Shown here piece after piece: positions 9,851 to 20,758 of a stretch of 64,000 nucleotides of DNA. Source of the stretch: Cytidiella melzeri (taxonomy: Eukaryota; Basidiomycota; Agaricomycetes; Polyporales; Irpicaceae); NCBI GenBank assembly GCA_022592445.1, contig JABYQR010000198.1, forward strand, positions 20,485 through 84,484, read 5' to 3'. Position numbers and translations under genes: made by a program. The notes beneath the pieces are model-generated. The model searched no databases and was not told the origin of the DNA. It saw nothing but the letters and a program-made list of their open reading frames with translations. How positions within the stretch are numbered: position 1 is the first letter of the stretch; each line of letters starts with the position of its first letter.

Positions 9851-10590
9851 ATGGTTACTAACATCAAATGAATCATGGTCCTTATCACAAAGACGTTTGA
9901 CCTTGCGTCCGCATTTGTTTAATGATTTGATGTATCCAGCCTGCATGATGTGTGAAAAAACGGGACTTGATCCGAAACCTCGTCGCAAGAAGCTTACTTA
10001 CTATACACGCACAGAGACGATCCGTCAACTCGCACCGTACACCGACTCTTCGAACGATATTTCGTACAAGACGTATAAGATTGATGGTTTGAAGTTATAA
10101 TGATAACGTATGCAACATATTATGACAAATACGAAGCGACACCAACAGTGACAGGCGGTATTTTATCGGAAATTCGGTGGCGATTGTCGAAAGTGGGGGT
10201 AGTCGGAAGCCAACAATGAACATACATATGATGAAGAAAAAGAGTTCCAAAAAACCAGTAAAAAGAAATAAGTAACAGCATACTTTAGTGTTCGACGAAG
10301 GGATTGGCGGTAAGGACACCATTGGAATAGGTTGACTTGGATGCATCACGATGTCCGAGAGTCTACAGACGAGATGCGCTGTGCAGATGTGGATGCACTG
10401 CGGCGGGTACACGCGCCTTTTTGGCCGGGACGGCAATTGCGAGCGCTGGCGAGGAACACCATGCCGCAGCACAGCGCTGTATTTGGTGTTGGTATGCTCG
10501 AGTTCTTCCCTCAATTGGAGGTCGATGCAGAGTTGAGATTCCATGTTGGCACACAACGCACTTGATCCCCATCTTCACCTGCCAGGCAGC
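9851..10590. other. no gene recognised
   Basis: Beyond the last secreted-protein unit. Open frames here either lack ATG (9897-10100) or overlap on both strands without coding signs. It probably holds the 3' UTR of the gene at 10591. Confidence 0.45.
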
Positions 10591-11148
10591 TTACACGCAC
10601 TGGCCGCCGTCCTCTTCGGAGATGGAGGAGAGAGAGGAGAAGGATGACGTGCGTGAAGAGGCTCGGAGGTGCCGTGGACGGCTGTTGTTGGTGTTGTTAG
10701 TGGTGGCAGAAGTGGGAGGGGAGATCCAACGCGAATTGGCGGGGGACGTCGAATAGATGACGTCCGGCTCGGCTTCGTCGTCTTCGTCAATTGTGTGAAG
10801 TGAGTCTGCGTCCGAAGACGAAGACGAGGATGACTTTCGAGGACGCGAATCTGTCTCAGAACTCTGCGAAACATGGACTGTCAGAGACGTTGAAGACGAT
10901 GACGAATAGCGTGTACATACCTCGGACTTGGAGGAGTCCTCGAGCCATGCCGAAATTCTGCGCGAGAACTCACGCTTGCGAAGAAACTCGAGTCGTGCAC
11001 GTCTCTGCTCAGACGTCTCGACGTACGGCTGCAGCCTTCCGCGGTGGTCGTACTGCACGTAGGGGCTCCATGGAGAGTAAACAGACGTATTGGCGTTGAT
11101 GTCGAAAGGGGTCACGTAGAGGTTGTGCTGCTTTGTGGAGGAGGACAT
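10591..11148 (-). CDS. conserved-looking Ser-rich protein, function unknown
   Basis: 185 residues from the ATG at 11148 (MSSSTKQHN). The N-terminal half is ordered: VYSPWSPYVQYDHRGRL, then a basic helix RRARLEFLRKREFSRR. The C-terminal half is low-complexity Ser/Asp/Glu (SSSSSSSDADS, IDEDDEAEPD) and ends EEDGGQCV. There is no signal peptide or membrane segment. A TATATAAA site lies about 135 bp upstream. It is not a family I can name; a nuclear or cytosolic regulator would fit the composition, but that is a guess. Confidence 0.65.
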   Translation of the reverse strand: MSSSTKQHNLYVTPFDINANTSVYSPWSPYVQYDHRGRLQPYVETSEQRRARLEFLRKREFSRRISAWLEDSSKSEVCTRYSSSSSTSLTVHVSQSSETDSRPRKSSSSSSSDADSLHTIDEDDEAEPDVIYSTSPANSRWISPPTSATTNNTNNSRPRHLRASSRTSSFSSLSSISEEDGGQCV

Positions 11149-11280
11149 GGTCGATAGCGAGGGGATGGCAGGTTGCAATGTCAAGGGGTGCGGGCCGCGA
11201 TATATGTAGCAGATACGGGCGGCTAGAGAACGGCGACGGGAGGGTCTGGACTGTTTGGGGTGGAGTGATCATGGCGTGGG

Positions 11281-11290
11281 CTTTATATAT
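11281..11290 (-). promoter_or_regulatory. TATA box of the 10591-11148 gene
   Basis: ATATATAAAG on the minus strand, at a normal fungal distance from the ATG at 11148. Confidence 0.55.
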
Positions 11291-11918
11291 TGCCATTTCC
11301 GGGACTCGATCTCAGGGGCTACGTGGACCTGTCCTGGATCACGTCAGCGTTACGGCCAACCTTTTTCTTACGTAAATCAGCCTCCGCGCCGAAATGACTT
11401 TGTATCGCGCGCGGAAACATACACAAGTCCGATTAATGACTCATCCCGCGCCATCTGAATCCGACAGTCAGTCAGTCAGTCAGCAATGCGAGATCTATGC
11501 GGGGGACGTTTCTCAAGTCAGTGCGCCCCGTATGTATGGAAGGAGTCAAAGTACAAAAAGACACGTAAACTGGTCTGGCCTCTTTTGCGCCGCCGGCACG
11601 GTAGCAACAACTGGGGTCGAAAGCAAACACAAGAGAATGAGTTGTAAGACATTAGAGTTCGAGATCTCGTTGCGATGTCGGCAAAGCCATTTTCGGACTA
11701 CAGCTATATGGCGGAATACGAGCTGAGTGGTAATTCGAAGTCGCCGACAGCCCTCTTCCAGCCAAAGGCAGCTCGGCAGTGCGATGCGAAGTAACCCCGA
11801 TCAATGATCGACGTACTCCGTCACGGTCCGACAACGGGTCGCTTTTGACAACCCGCCCATACTTACGGAATATGGCTGTAACATGTGCGCTAACCTATGC
11901 ACTTCAAGTTTCCGGCGC

Positions 11919-12290
11919 TCACTGAATGGGCAGAGACCACAAAATATGAGAGAGTTCTAGCATGGCGACCTTGTAATCTGGTGTCGATTGCATTTTGTCG
12001 TGTTGGATACATCGATAATGATGAATGCCTGTGAATTTTCGTAGTAGAATTTGAAGCAAGATGGTTCGAATTGAAGGCGGGCGTTGATGCATGTCTTCAT
12101 CTCTGATGTACAGCAGATTGAGCTCGAGATTCCAAGGTACACGGCGCAACGCTATGCACAGTGTGCATACATATATATCGCAGACCCGAGTTTGATTTCG
12201 AAAATCAGCCCGGAATACTCGCAGACTTTGGACAGGCAAATCCAACTCCATCAACTTCTCCACAACGGGACTCACAAAAAACTCTACCAT
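11919..12290 (-). CDS. doubtful small ORF
   Basis: 123 residues starting with ATG. The first third (MVEFFVSPVVEKLMELDLPV) has plausible codon use, but the rest shows no domain and could be read-through of an intron. It lies in the gap between the 10591 gene and LHS1. The rest of 11291-12383 holds nothing recognised except a short CAGT run near 11466. Confidence 0.2.
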   Translation of the reverse strand: MVEFFVSPVVEKLMELDLPVQSLRVFRADFRNQTRVCDIYVCTLCIALRRVPWNLELNLLYIRDEDMHQRPPSIRTILLQILLRKFTGIHHYRCIQHDKMQSTPDYKVAMLELSHILWSLPIQ

Positions 12291-12383
12291 GTCGCCGATA
12301 AATAAACTGCGTTTGGATATGTACAGAATGCTGATAATTAATTAAGGGAAAAGCAGTCAAGAAAGTCAAAATCTTCTACCATT

Positions 12384-15300
12384 CTACAACTCATCGTGCT
12401 TCGTCGGTGTCGGCGTCGGTTCACTCTCACCCCCTCCCGTCTTCGTCTCCGCCTTTTTCGTCACCTTCTTCCTCGGCACCTTCCTCCTCACCAACCTCTG
12501 CAACTGTCCCTCAAGCACCTTCGCCCTCCCCCTCAACTCGCTCGACTCCACCACCGGGTCCTCGTCGTACCTCCGCCCCTTCTGCTTCTCCACCACCTCG
12601 TTCAACCACGTCTCGTGCTCCTTCAATGTTTTCTCCAACGACTCGAGCTCCTCTTTGCTGTACTTGGCCGGCTCCCCGCCCTGCTCTTCCACAGAGAGGT
12701 TCATCTTGGCCTCCGTCAGGAACATGCGCGAGTTCCAGTTCCACATCTGGCTGTTGTTCAGCGCGTGCGGGAATTCCTTGATCTCGCTGTAACGGTGCAT
12801 CACCGGTTTTTCGAGTTTCCTAAGCACACACATCAGGGCACTGCCCACGATACACACCAAGAAGTGATAAAAACACTCACTCGAGATCAGTCCGCCGCTT
12901 CACGTACTCGCTCGTGTCCGCATCGTCCCCGTTGTCATGCAACCACGCAAACGTCTCGTGCAACTTCTCCTTGAAAGTCTTCCGCTCTTCTTCCCTCGAA
13001 CACTGTCTAAACGGCGTCTCACCCTCTTCCTCTAGCAGGTCACGCACACGATAGAGATACGCCTCCAGCGCGTTCCGAGCCTCGTCCTTCTGCCGCGTTG
13101 CCGCCTCTGCCATATCAATAGCTCGCAGCCTGCAGTCACAATCAGCAAAAACAAAGAAAACCAAATGACTGGGGCAAGAGAACCGAACCTGTCACGCGCA
13201 GTCCGTTTCTCCACTGCGGACATCGGAGGGATAGAGGGCCACTTGATCTCGACCTCGAGGGGAATCGTATCCTTCGGCTTCTCCTTCTCCTTCTCCTTCT
13301 TGTCCGCAGTCCCATTGCTAGGAGTCTCCCCCGCAGCGCTCGTAGAACCAGAAGGAGCAGTCCCCTCAGAGTCTTTCTCCACCTCCCCGCTCTCCGCCCC
13401 CAACGCACTGTTCAGCAAGCTCTTTAGCTTACCCGTAATCGACTCATCCTTGAACTCTCCAAACGCGACGACATCTTGGATGTTGGTGAACCCAGACTCA
13501 GAGAGGACGACCGTCGCCTTGATCACAGGGTCAACAGCGCCTGCGTCTGTCAAGGTTTTCAGTGCTTCTTGCACCCCTTTGATATCTGCCTCGAGGATGT
13601 CTGTGGGGTACCCACTGTGTGCCTCAAAATCGTCAGATGATCTTGTTCATTTGCGGGGAAGATGAAGGGATTACGTACGAGCCTGGGGCGGTCTTGTACG
13701 CCAATTTGAGCACAAAGTCATCTTTGCGTTTGAAGGTGAGCGTTTTCTTGCTCCCATGCTTGGATCCGGAGGGGAGCACGAGCGTGTTGATCGTGCGAGT
13801 CTTGGACACGTCTGATCTGGCGGCGGCACCTCCAGAGGTGTATGACACCTGGATGTCGTACGGAGTGATGTCAGTCACCCGAATGTCTTTCGTCTTGAAC
13901 TGCCGGCTCAAGGCAGCACCGTGGAGAGCCGCGCCTGGTACGATGCAGAACAAAAAGGTCAGGTGAAGAGACCACGAGTGCAGGTTGAGGGACTGGCGTA
14001 CCTAGAACGGCAGCTTCGTCCGCGTTGACGTTCAGTGAGATCTTGGACCTGTGTCAAATAGTCTCAGTCATATGGGTCAACACATCATAGCTACGTGATC
14101 ACTCACTCGCCAACCGCAGCCTTGACAGCGGTCTGGATCATGGGAATGCGTGAGGCGCCCCCAGTGAGGATGACACTCGTTACGTTATCCTACCATAAAC
14201 CCTCAGTTTTCGCAGCTCCAACCTAGAGTACAATGTACGTAACATACCAATGACAAGCCAGCGTGAGACAGAGCGTCAAAGATGGGCTTCGCGAAACGGA
14301 TCTTCATGTCCTTGCACGCGTTTTCAAACTCCTTGCGCGTGACCTTTGAGCGGTAGTCTATATCGAATGCGATGCTCTCGACCTGCCCTCACATGAGCTG
14401 CATTTCTCAGCTTGTCGAAAACCAAAAATACGTACCGACGGGACTGCTTCAGTATTCGCACTCAAGATCGCCTTGACACGGCCAGCCTCCTTCCACAGCT
14501 TCGCCATCCCGCGCTTGTCCTCGCGAATATTCTTATTGTGCTTCTTGATAAAATCGTTCACAAGAATCTCTTGAAGTCGACGGTCAAGCTCAGTGCCGCC
14601 AGTGGACCTGTCAAACCCGACTCCTTTGACTGTAATAGACGTCGCCTGATTCTTCTTTCCCTCCGAGCTGAAAGCCACGATCGTCGCACGCGTAGAGGAC
14701 GCACCGGCGTCGTATATGACGTGGTACTCCGGCTTCTCGTTGAAAGTCCTCGTCATGGCGTAGTTGACAGCAACCGCCGTTCCGTCATGGATCAAGGCCA
14801 GTGTCTTCATGCCGGCGATCTCAATAGCGTCGACGACCGCATCCCGTTCCTGCACCGTAAAGTACGGCGGGACAGTGAGGATCACGTCCGTGACCTTCTC
14901 GTTTGCCGCCGATTCTGCAAGCTCGCGGACATACCTGAGCTGCATCGCGATGAGCTCTTCAACACTCCATTCCGTTCCGTCCGAGCGCTTCAGCGCAACC
15001 GTTCCGCGAGTGGTCTCTGTGAGCTCCGCGGTGGATATGGAGCGGTAGAAGGATACAACTGGTGAGTCGTATGGTGCGGCTTGCAGATATTTAAGTGAGG
15101 AAAACGAGTCAGTGGGAAACCTGCCTGCCTGCACACCTCCTGTATTCAGCATACATTGGCATTTGGACGACGGAAGTGAGCACACGTACGATGTTGAACG
15201 CATCGGACCCGAACAGCCTGTCCTCCCTTTTCCATCCCACCGTTGACTGTATCTTTCGTTTCGAGCTCCGGTCTAAGAGCACGTCGAAAGGCACTCCGGG

Positions 15301-15420
15301 GGACATTAATGAGGCCTTGATCCAGTCAGAACCATAGTCTATCGCCAGAACGGATGCCAGCGCATTTTGAGTGAAGAATGAGAGACACAGGAAAAGTAAC
15401 ACAGTCAGGCGGGTCATCAT
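12384..15420 (-). CDS. LHS1: ER-lumen Hsp70-family chaperone LHS1/HYOU1 (GRP170 type)
   Basis: Nucleotide-exchange factor and holdase for the ER Hsp70 Kar2/BiP. Exons by phase-checked splice reading: 15420-15190, 15128-14436, 14382-14248, 14189-14107, 14048-14002, 13934-13679, 13614-13189, 13129-12881, 12819-12384, giving 851 residues. The signal peptide MMTRLTVLLFLCLSFF is followed directly by the Hsp70 ATPase start VLAIDYGSDWIKASL. Later ATPase motifs are DVILTVPPYFTVQERDAV, IYDAGASSTRAT and VILTGGASRIPMIQ. The C-terminal half has the charged insertion and helical bundle of the large Hsp70s, and the protein ends HDEL, the ER-retrieval signal. A cytosolic Hsp110 is excluded by the signal peptide and HDEL. 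Expected to be induced by the unfolded-protein response; no element was verified. Confidence 0.95.
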
Positions 15421-16253
15421 AGCTGTAGCGAGGTCGTCGCTGCAGTGGTCATGAAGTATAAGGAGGAGAGGGGACACGTAGACGAGATACTGTAAAACGC
15501 GAAGACGTGGCGAAACAGATGTGAAGGCCACGTGGCGCTGAGATATTTGATTCGCGCCGGTGCGCCGGATTATTGGCGGGTTAATCTGTCACCAATAGGC
15601 AAACAATTCGGACTGGGAGCTGATTGTCAGTGTCGAACGCGGCGATGGGAAACTTACACAGTCGGACAAAGGCAACGACTGAGGTCATGCGACACGAATG
15701 ACCTTGGGTGGTACAAGATAGTGTGGTGCAGAGAGGCACCTCCAGTTTGCAGGTACTAGGAACAACATGCCCCATCACAGAACACTATGGATATACAAGT
15801 CGCGTCAGATGGTCAAAGCCTCGACAAACGTTACTACTTGTTGGATGTCATAGTCAGTGCCATAGTATTTGATTGGGCAAGGTGGTGAAACTTGGACGTG
15901 ATGTGGAATGGAGACGTACTAGGTGTGGAACCTTCTCCTTGTAGCCGTTCTATATCTTACAATAAGACAAACTCGCGCGTTAATTTGAATAGTCAGCGTA
16001 AAAGTACGAACGTAAGTGCGTGTAATTGAGCCCTAGTAGTTTGGGGCAAAACAGACGCTAACGCCACAACGCTGGCGCTTATGCGAAAGACACTAGCATC
16101 ACTGACTCCTCGACATCCGCGGTTCAATCACTGGCCAGTGACATAGCAGGACTCGAACGAGACTCTCGTTTTCACTCCCAACTACCCACTCACTCTCAGC
16201 AATGACGGTGCACTCAAACGTTAACTGAACAAGAAATCAAAACAACATGGTAT
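15421..16253. other. intergenic, LHS1 promoter side
   Basis: About 830 bp between the 5' end of LHS1 and the 3' end of the next minus-strand gene. No coding signal is recognised. Confidence 0.45.
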
Positions 16254-17023
16254 CTACGCTTCTCCACCAATCCACAAATCACGAACCCTGTTCAACTCGT
16301 TCACAAAGGCGTTATGGAAAATCGACACCCAGCCGTCACCTGCCCTGACACGAGCAATAACACCATCCTGCTGGCGCAGCATGAGCACCTGATTCCCAAT
16401 AATCCCTAATCCCAACAGTGTATTTCCTCCTCGCTCCCCGACGACCTCCATGTAGCCCTCCAATTGGGCTGCCACGTCGAGCTTACTGGCCGCAAGCGAT
16501 CCAATTTCAATCACAACACGTATCTTGTCCGGGTCTTGGTTGTCATCATTGTCGGCGCCCCAATATTGGTCGATATTGAAATCGGGGTGATGTCTCTTGT
16601 GAGTGACGGCGACACCTAAACCACAAGGATACAGTCAATGAGTAAGGCAAGGCACAACAGAGATTTGGCGAACACGGAAAACACTGCGTCGAGGAATAAG
16701 CTGCTGTGCAACTGCAAACGTACCATGTGAGTCTATCGATTCAATAGACATGTCATTTGCTATAAGATCATCAGAATCAGCACTTGCGAACGAGCAGTGC
16801 CTATGTAAACGTTACCATTGGTTGCGGTCTCCTCGCGGAGTAAGGCCTGCGGCTTGACGAGAAAGTGCTCTGCAAGAAACTTCTGTCCTTGCAGGTAAGC
16901 GTTCCATGGACCGTAAGTCTGATGCTGATGAGCAGGAGGGTTAGCTTGCCACCCGTCCAGACGATCCTGGAGGTAGTCAGGTAACAGCGCTGTGCGATCG
17001 AAGGCTCGGTGTCGGTCAACCAT
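16254..17023 (-). CDS. unknown protein, three exons
   Basis: Exons 17023-16816, 16759-16724 and 16615-16254 join in phase to 201 residues, with GTAACG and GTACGT donors and TATAG and TTTAG acceptors. The protein starts MVDRHRAFDRTALLPDY. The middle carries acidic DNDDNQDPDK, then a beta-rich part (RVVIEIGSLAASKLDV) and ends DLWIGGEA. There is no signal peptide or membrane helix. Not a family I recognise. The TATA box is near 17065. Confidence 0.7.
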
Positions 17024-17063
17024 GGTGGCAGTTGTGAAGTTTCTCTGTGCTATCTTCCAGGCC

Positions 17064-17073
17064 TTTTATACTC
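17064..17073 (-). promoter_or_regulatory. TATA box of the 16254-17023 gene
   Basis: GTATAAAAGG on the minus strand, about 45 bp upstream of the ATG at 17023. Confidence 0.6.
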
Positions 17074-17218
17074 GTGTGGTCTGACGACACACATGACAGT
17101 CTTCACGCCTGGCCCAGATTTTGCATGTTCTGTGCCTCGCTAGAGGGTCTGAAACCATTCCTCGCGAGGGGCTGGACTTGTTGCTCTGCGAGGAATGATC
17201 TCTCGTGATACTTGTGGC

Positions 17219-17475
17219 TCGATAATACGACGATGCTTGGCATGGAATGGACAAAGATAATGCATCGTATCTCAAAGGGTAAAAAATCATCGCGAAAGCG
17301 TGCTTACCAAAATCACAATCAAAGGATGCATGGGGAATGTTCTTCCGTGACAAGTTGTGCCTCGATGATACGACGATGCATGGAACGGAATGGACAAAGA
17401 CGATGCAATGCCTCTCCAACAGCCAAAATTTCATCGCGAAAGCGTGCCTGCCACAATCACAATTAGTGAATGCAT
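17219..17475. repeat. two-copy direct repeat in a shared promoter
   Basis: Two diverged copies of about 120-130 bp, starting near 17219 and 17349. Both contain CTCGAT(A/G)ATACGACGATGC, ATGGAATGGACAAAG-type sequence, and TCATCGCGAAAGCGTGC. They sit between two divergent genes (17023 minus, 17600 plus), so they may be duplicated regulatory DNA. Confidence 0.75.
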
Positions 17476-17599
17476 GGAGTGGAGAACGGAAGAACAATGG
17501 TTGCTCTAGATTTTGCGAGCAGTGCTAACCTTCGGCCTTAAAACGTGAACGACGCCTTCGACTTTGAGATCCAACCCCAGGCCCTGATCACTCTTCACC

Positions 17600-18298
17600 A
17601 TGTCGGCTCAACCTACCAACACTCGCTACGCATACTGGGTGGGCTACCAGCTTTCTCTTGACGACTTCAAAAATCTGGTTGTCAGTATACCCCAAACCAA
17701 AGCCAGACTCGCCGCCAACAAGGAAATCATATACAACGACTATTTTTGCGCCTACCTCAAGTGGAGGCGGTCTCTGCCGAAGGAGCAGAGGAAGAACGTC
17801 CTGCGTGTGTTATGTGCGTGCCAATTTTCTGTCTTGTCCACCGTGACACATCTAACGTCAATATCGTTTTCCACCAGACCGCTTCAAACCTGACGCCCCA
17901 AGTGACGGAAAAACCGAGCAGACAGCCACTCACATCGTGTTCTGCATCCGTTTCGTCGACTACACTGGCACGAAGCAGGTCGAGGATCCGAAGAATCCAG
18001 ACTATACCGTCATTCGCAGCGAACGGAAGGAAGATAAACAGAAGCTGGACAGTTTTGTGGAGCTGGTGAAGCAGTGTGGCGGCAAGCCGGACGTGAAAAA
18101 GTTCGGATTCACTTACATGAAGGAACTTCATCCGACGACGGACTGGAGAAACGTGAGTATCGTGTATTGTTCTGCAATTAAGGGACAGATGCTTACTGCT
18201 AGGGTCTACACAGTTCTGAAGGTGTTGAGTACACATGGTCTGCGTTGCGTGAGGTGTTACTGGCATGTAATAGATGCTTACCAGCGGTTGAACCATAA
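17600..18298 (+). CDS. unknown protein, three exons
   Basis: Exons 17600-17813, 17878-18152 and 18203-18298 join in phase to 194 residues. The protein begins MSAQPTNTRYAYWVGYQLSL, has a Lys/Arg-rich helix (WRRSLPKEQRKNVLRVLYRF) across the first junction, then a beta-like part HIVFCIRFVDYTG, and ends LPAVEP. No signal peptide or known domain. The two splice junctions that keep one frame open argue for a real gene. Confidence 0.65.
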
Positions 18299-18767
18299 AC
18301 GCGTATGGAAGTGACAGGAGCTTGACGCGGCTAGCAAGGGAGGAACTAGTTAAGAGTATCTGAGCGCACGAGGCCGGATCGACGCTATTATGTCTTCGCA
18401 TGTGGTCAATCACAGTCCTCCGTTGATATAACAGCCGATCTTGGATAACATTACTAATAAGTCATAGTGAGATGACTCGAAGATAAGCTCGACGAATGGA
18501 AGGAGTCGCGTGTCTTACCATTGTAGAGATTCGCGTTCAGTTACAGCATCTAGCGTACAGGGTCGGGTCTGGTGGTATGGTCGTCCCCTGATGTCCATAA
18601 CGTGCTTCAAGTAGAGTATCGGAGCCTCCTCGGGGCTTCAAGACATTCATAATCGTCATGTCAAGATGCCCCTGCAATTGCTCAGAGCTCGCCTTCGTCC
18701 CATTCGCCTGCTCGTCTGTCGATTGCCCCTGCGTCCTCGTTGTGTCCGTGCCTACCGTCGTCCTAAC
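18299..18767. other. no gene recognised
   Basis: Intergenic stretch. An open frame extends upstream of 18768 from 18666, but that leader is Arg/Leu/Pro-rich and looks non-coding. Confidence 0.4.
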
Positions 18768-19529
18768 ATGGCCAGTAGCATCGTCACCGCCATCTCATCC
18801 ATCGTCAGGATCATCGGAGCCACCTCTAGCAACCAGGACCTTGTGGGAGACAATGCTTCTAGCGTCATCACCACCGTCGACTTCCAGCGTGTTGTCCAGG
18901 GTGTAAACGCGCCTTTCTTCACCACCGTCGCATTCACAGACATTCAAACCATACACAGCCAGTTCTACCGTAATTGGCTCCCTACCGTGGTCAACCTTTC
19001 TGGAGGACAACACCGCGAGATCACCCCCGACGACATCAAGGTCCCTGCGGGCGCGTCCTGCCATATATTTCGAGCCTTGCTGGGTGCAAGAGAACAGCTA
19101 GCACAACTGATGAACGGATTAAGAGAGGTGTTAAAAGTTCATTTGACCAGTCTACACACCGATGAGCTGCTGCGAGGATTATTGTCCTTTATCCATGTCT
19201 TTGGTCTGCTCCTCCATATACACGCTGTCGTTGCCAAGCTACGTAGTATCAAGATTGGAGCCGTGTCTCTGGATGACCGCAGGCTTGTGACCGACACGCG
19301 GTCAGTCCCGCAGTATCTTGTGGACGGGGAAGCAGCTCTGAGCTTACCGCTCCGCGACTCCACCCTGCAGAACAGACGACAGAGTGAAATCACGTACATA
19401 CGACCATCACCTAGTGATAGGCTCCACCCGCCGTTCTGGTACTTCAAAGACGATTACACTCCTCGCTCGTCTACCACACCGGATATAACCCTCGCTGTGC
19501 GCCTTAGGGCGACAGTCGCAGTGGAGTGA
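18768..19529 (+). CDS. unknown protein
   Basis: 253 residues if started at MASSIVTAISS (18768); the same frame opens earlier at 18666. A hydrophobic N-terminal helix is followed by TTVDFQRVVQGVNAPFF and VVNLSGGQHREITPDDI. A hydrophobic segment (LLSFIHVFGLLLHIHAVV) lies in the middle and could cross a membrane. The C-terminus shows no pattern and may include an unrecognised intron. No family recognised. Confidence 0.45.
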   Translation: MASSIVTAISSIVRIIGATSSNQDLVGDNASSVITTVDFQRVVQGVNAPFFTTVAFTDIQTIHSQFYRNWLPTVVNLSGGQHREITPDDIKVPAGASCHIFRALLGAREQLAQLMNGLREVLKVHLTSLHTDELLRGLLSFIHVFGLLLHIHAVVAKLRSIKIGAVSLDDRRLVTDTRSVPQYLVDGEAALSLPLRDSTLQNRRQSEITYIRPSPSDRLHPPFWYFKDDYTPRSSTTPDITLAVRLRATVAVE

Positions 19530-19744
19530 GAGCCAGGCGAGTCAATTCCGCGAAACGCACGTGAGAAACGTGAGGAGCCGAATGCGAGCGGTTTTCGTTG
19601 ATCAGGCGAAATAGCTTTCGGGAATATTCGCTCAATTGTACTAACAAATGAGGGGGAGGGAGCGGAGGCAAGGAGCCCACAGATTTGTCATTCGGCCTTC
19701 ACAGCCCATGCCGTTGGTTGGTCGGCCTAGGGTGATGGCCTTCA

Positions 19745-20056
19745 GGTTAATTTAATCGACGATTCCGCCAAAGAAGACGCCGTTACAATACAGCATGACC
19801 CTAGCAGCGCAAGTCAAAAAGAGCTCGGGATTGATGGTATGGGTGAATGGGAAAAACTCAACGACGTACCCGAGAGTGCAGAGGAATTCGTTTCCCTCTC
19901 TGCAAAGCTGTGCACGGAGGCATGGCCCAAAGGTGGTAAGTTGGCTGGCGAGGATAAACCGTTCAGCGTGCACTAGCAGAGCTGGATACTGGTATCGAGA
20001 TGGAAAAAATTCACGTGGAGGAGAAGGAGTATGCGATGGCCGTATCGAGCTACTGA
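19745..20056 (+). pseudogene. orphan exon pair without a start codon
   Basis: A frame open from about 19745 reads acidic, codon-like sequence (GIDGMGEWEKLNDVPESAEE). It reaches a GTAAGT donor at 19936 and resumes in phase after TAG at 19976, giving AELDTGIEMEKIHVEEKEY and a stop at 20054-20056. There is no ATG; an in-frame TAG lies upstream, and CCTTCAG just before 19745 could be an acceptor. Either the first exon is missed or this is the 3' relic of a lost gene. Confidence 0.45.
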
Positions 20057-20634
20057 ATTTGTATTGGTATCGTGGGAGACTTGGGAGGTACGCCAGTGTA
20101 GCCGCCTTGGGAGAGGTAGATATGTTTCAGTAGATCATTGACTGCTCTGCGAGCGGTGGATAGGCTTAGAACGTACCGAATATGAATGGTGACACCATGT
20201 TTTTTCCGCACACATAAACGCTTGGCAACGCCACAAAGCCGGCGCTTGTACTAGTAGGGGAGGCTGCATACATATGTACGAGGCCTGCGTAGCTGCTCTG
20301 CGTGCCTGACCTCAGCCTAGAGAGGAGATGTAGGTGAATTTTTACATGATTGGCCAGGCCATCGGGTGTAAAGGGTCCTCCGGCATTCTTCCGATATATC
20401 ATTTTGGCCCGCCATCCGAGTGGGCTGTACACTGAACCAAAGACTTGATTGACCAATGATAGAGAACGGGTGATCACCTTCATGACCACGGCCACAAAGC
20501 AACACAATCGCGTATATGGCCGTTTGGAAGGCCATCGATCTATATGGGCCAGCGGTAGTCGTCAACCTAATCCGTCACAAGGCTGGATCTGCAATAACAG
20601 CGCCACACGTCAACGTTATACTTGGAGTCCATTC
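20057..20634. other. no gene recognised
   Basis: Short overlapping frames only; promoter of the 20759 gene at its right end. Confidence 0.4.
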
Positions 20635-20643
20635 ATATAAAAG
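20635..20643 (+). promoter_or_regulatory. TATA box of the 20759 gene
   Basis: ATATAAAAG about 120 bp upstream of the ATG at 20759. It supports that start over the longer open frame beginning at 20516. Confidence 0.6.
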
Positions 20644-20758
20644 GCTTGTTGGTTCAGTGGGCCTCTTCTTACCTGTACCTTCATCAACAACTCCCTGCTC
20701 CTGGTGGAAGCTTCCTCGTCACATTTCACACGCCGCGAATCTTGAAGCAGGAAGCAGC

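Noticed and set aside
10095..10556. 153-residue minus-strand ORF below the Ser-rich gene
   Set aside because: Begins with TTG, overlaps several plus-strand frames of similar length, and has no splice or domain support.
12396..12974. 192-residue plus-strand ORF, Leu/Arg/His-rich
   Set aside because: It is the antisense of the LHS1 C-terminal exons; the minus-strand reading has the HDEL end and family motifs.
14249..14382. Apparent one-base frameshift in LHS1 exon 3
   Set aside because: On a careful recount of the line the exon is 135 bases and stays in frame; the suspicion came from a counting slip.
14412..15065. 217-residue plus-strand ORF
   Set aside because: Antisense of the LHS1 ATPase exon; no domain.
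16100..16200. tRNA-like T-arm (GTTCGAGTCC on the minus strand)
   Set aside because: No matching D-arm, anticodon arm or acceptor stem at the right distances.
18666..18767. Longer N-terminus for the 18768 gene
   Set aside because: The leader is Arg/Leu/Pro-rich and unlike the following protein; the later Met starts a normal helix. Kept only as an alternative.
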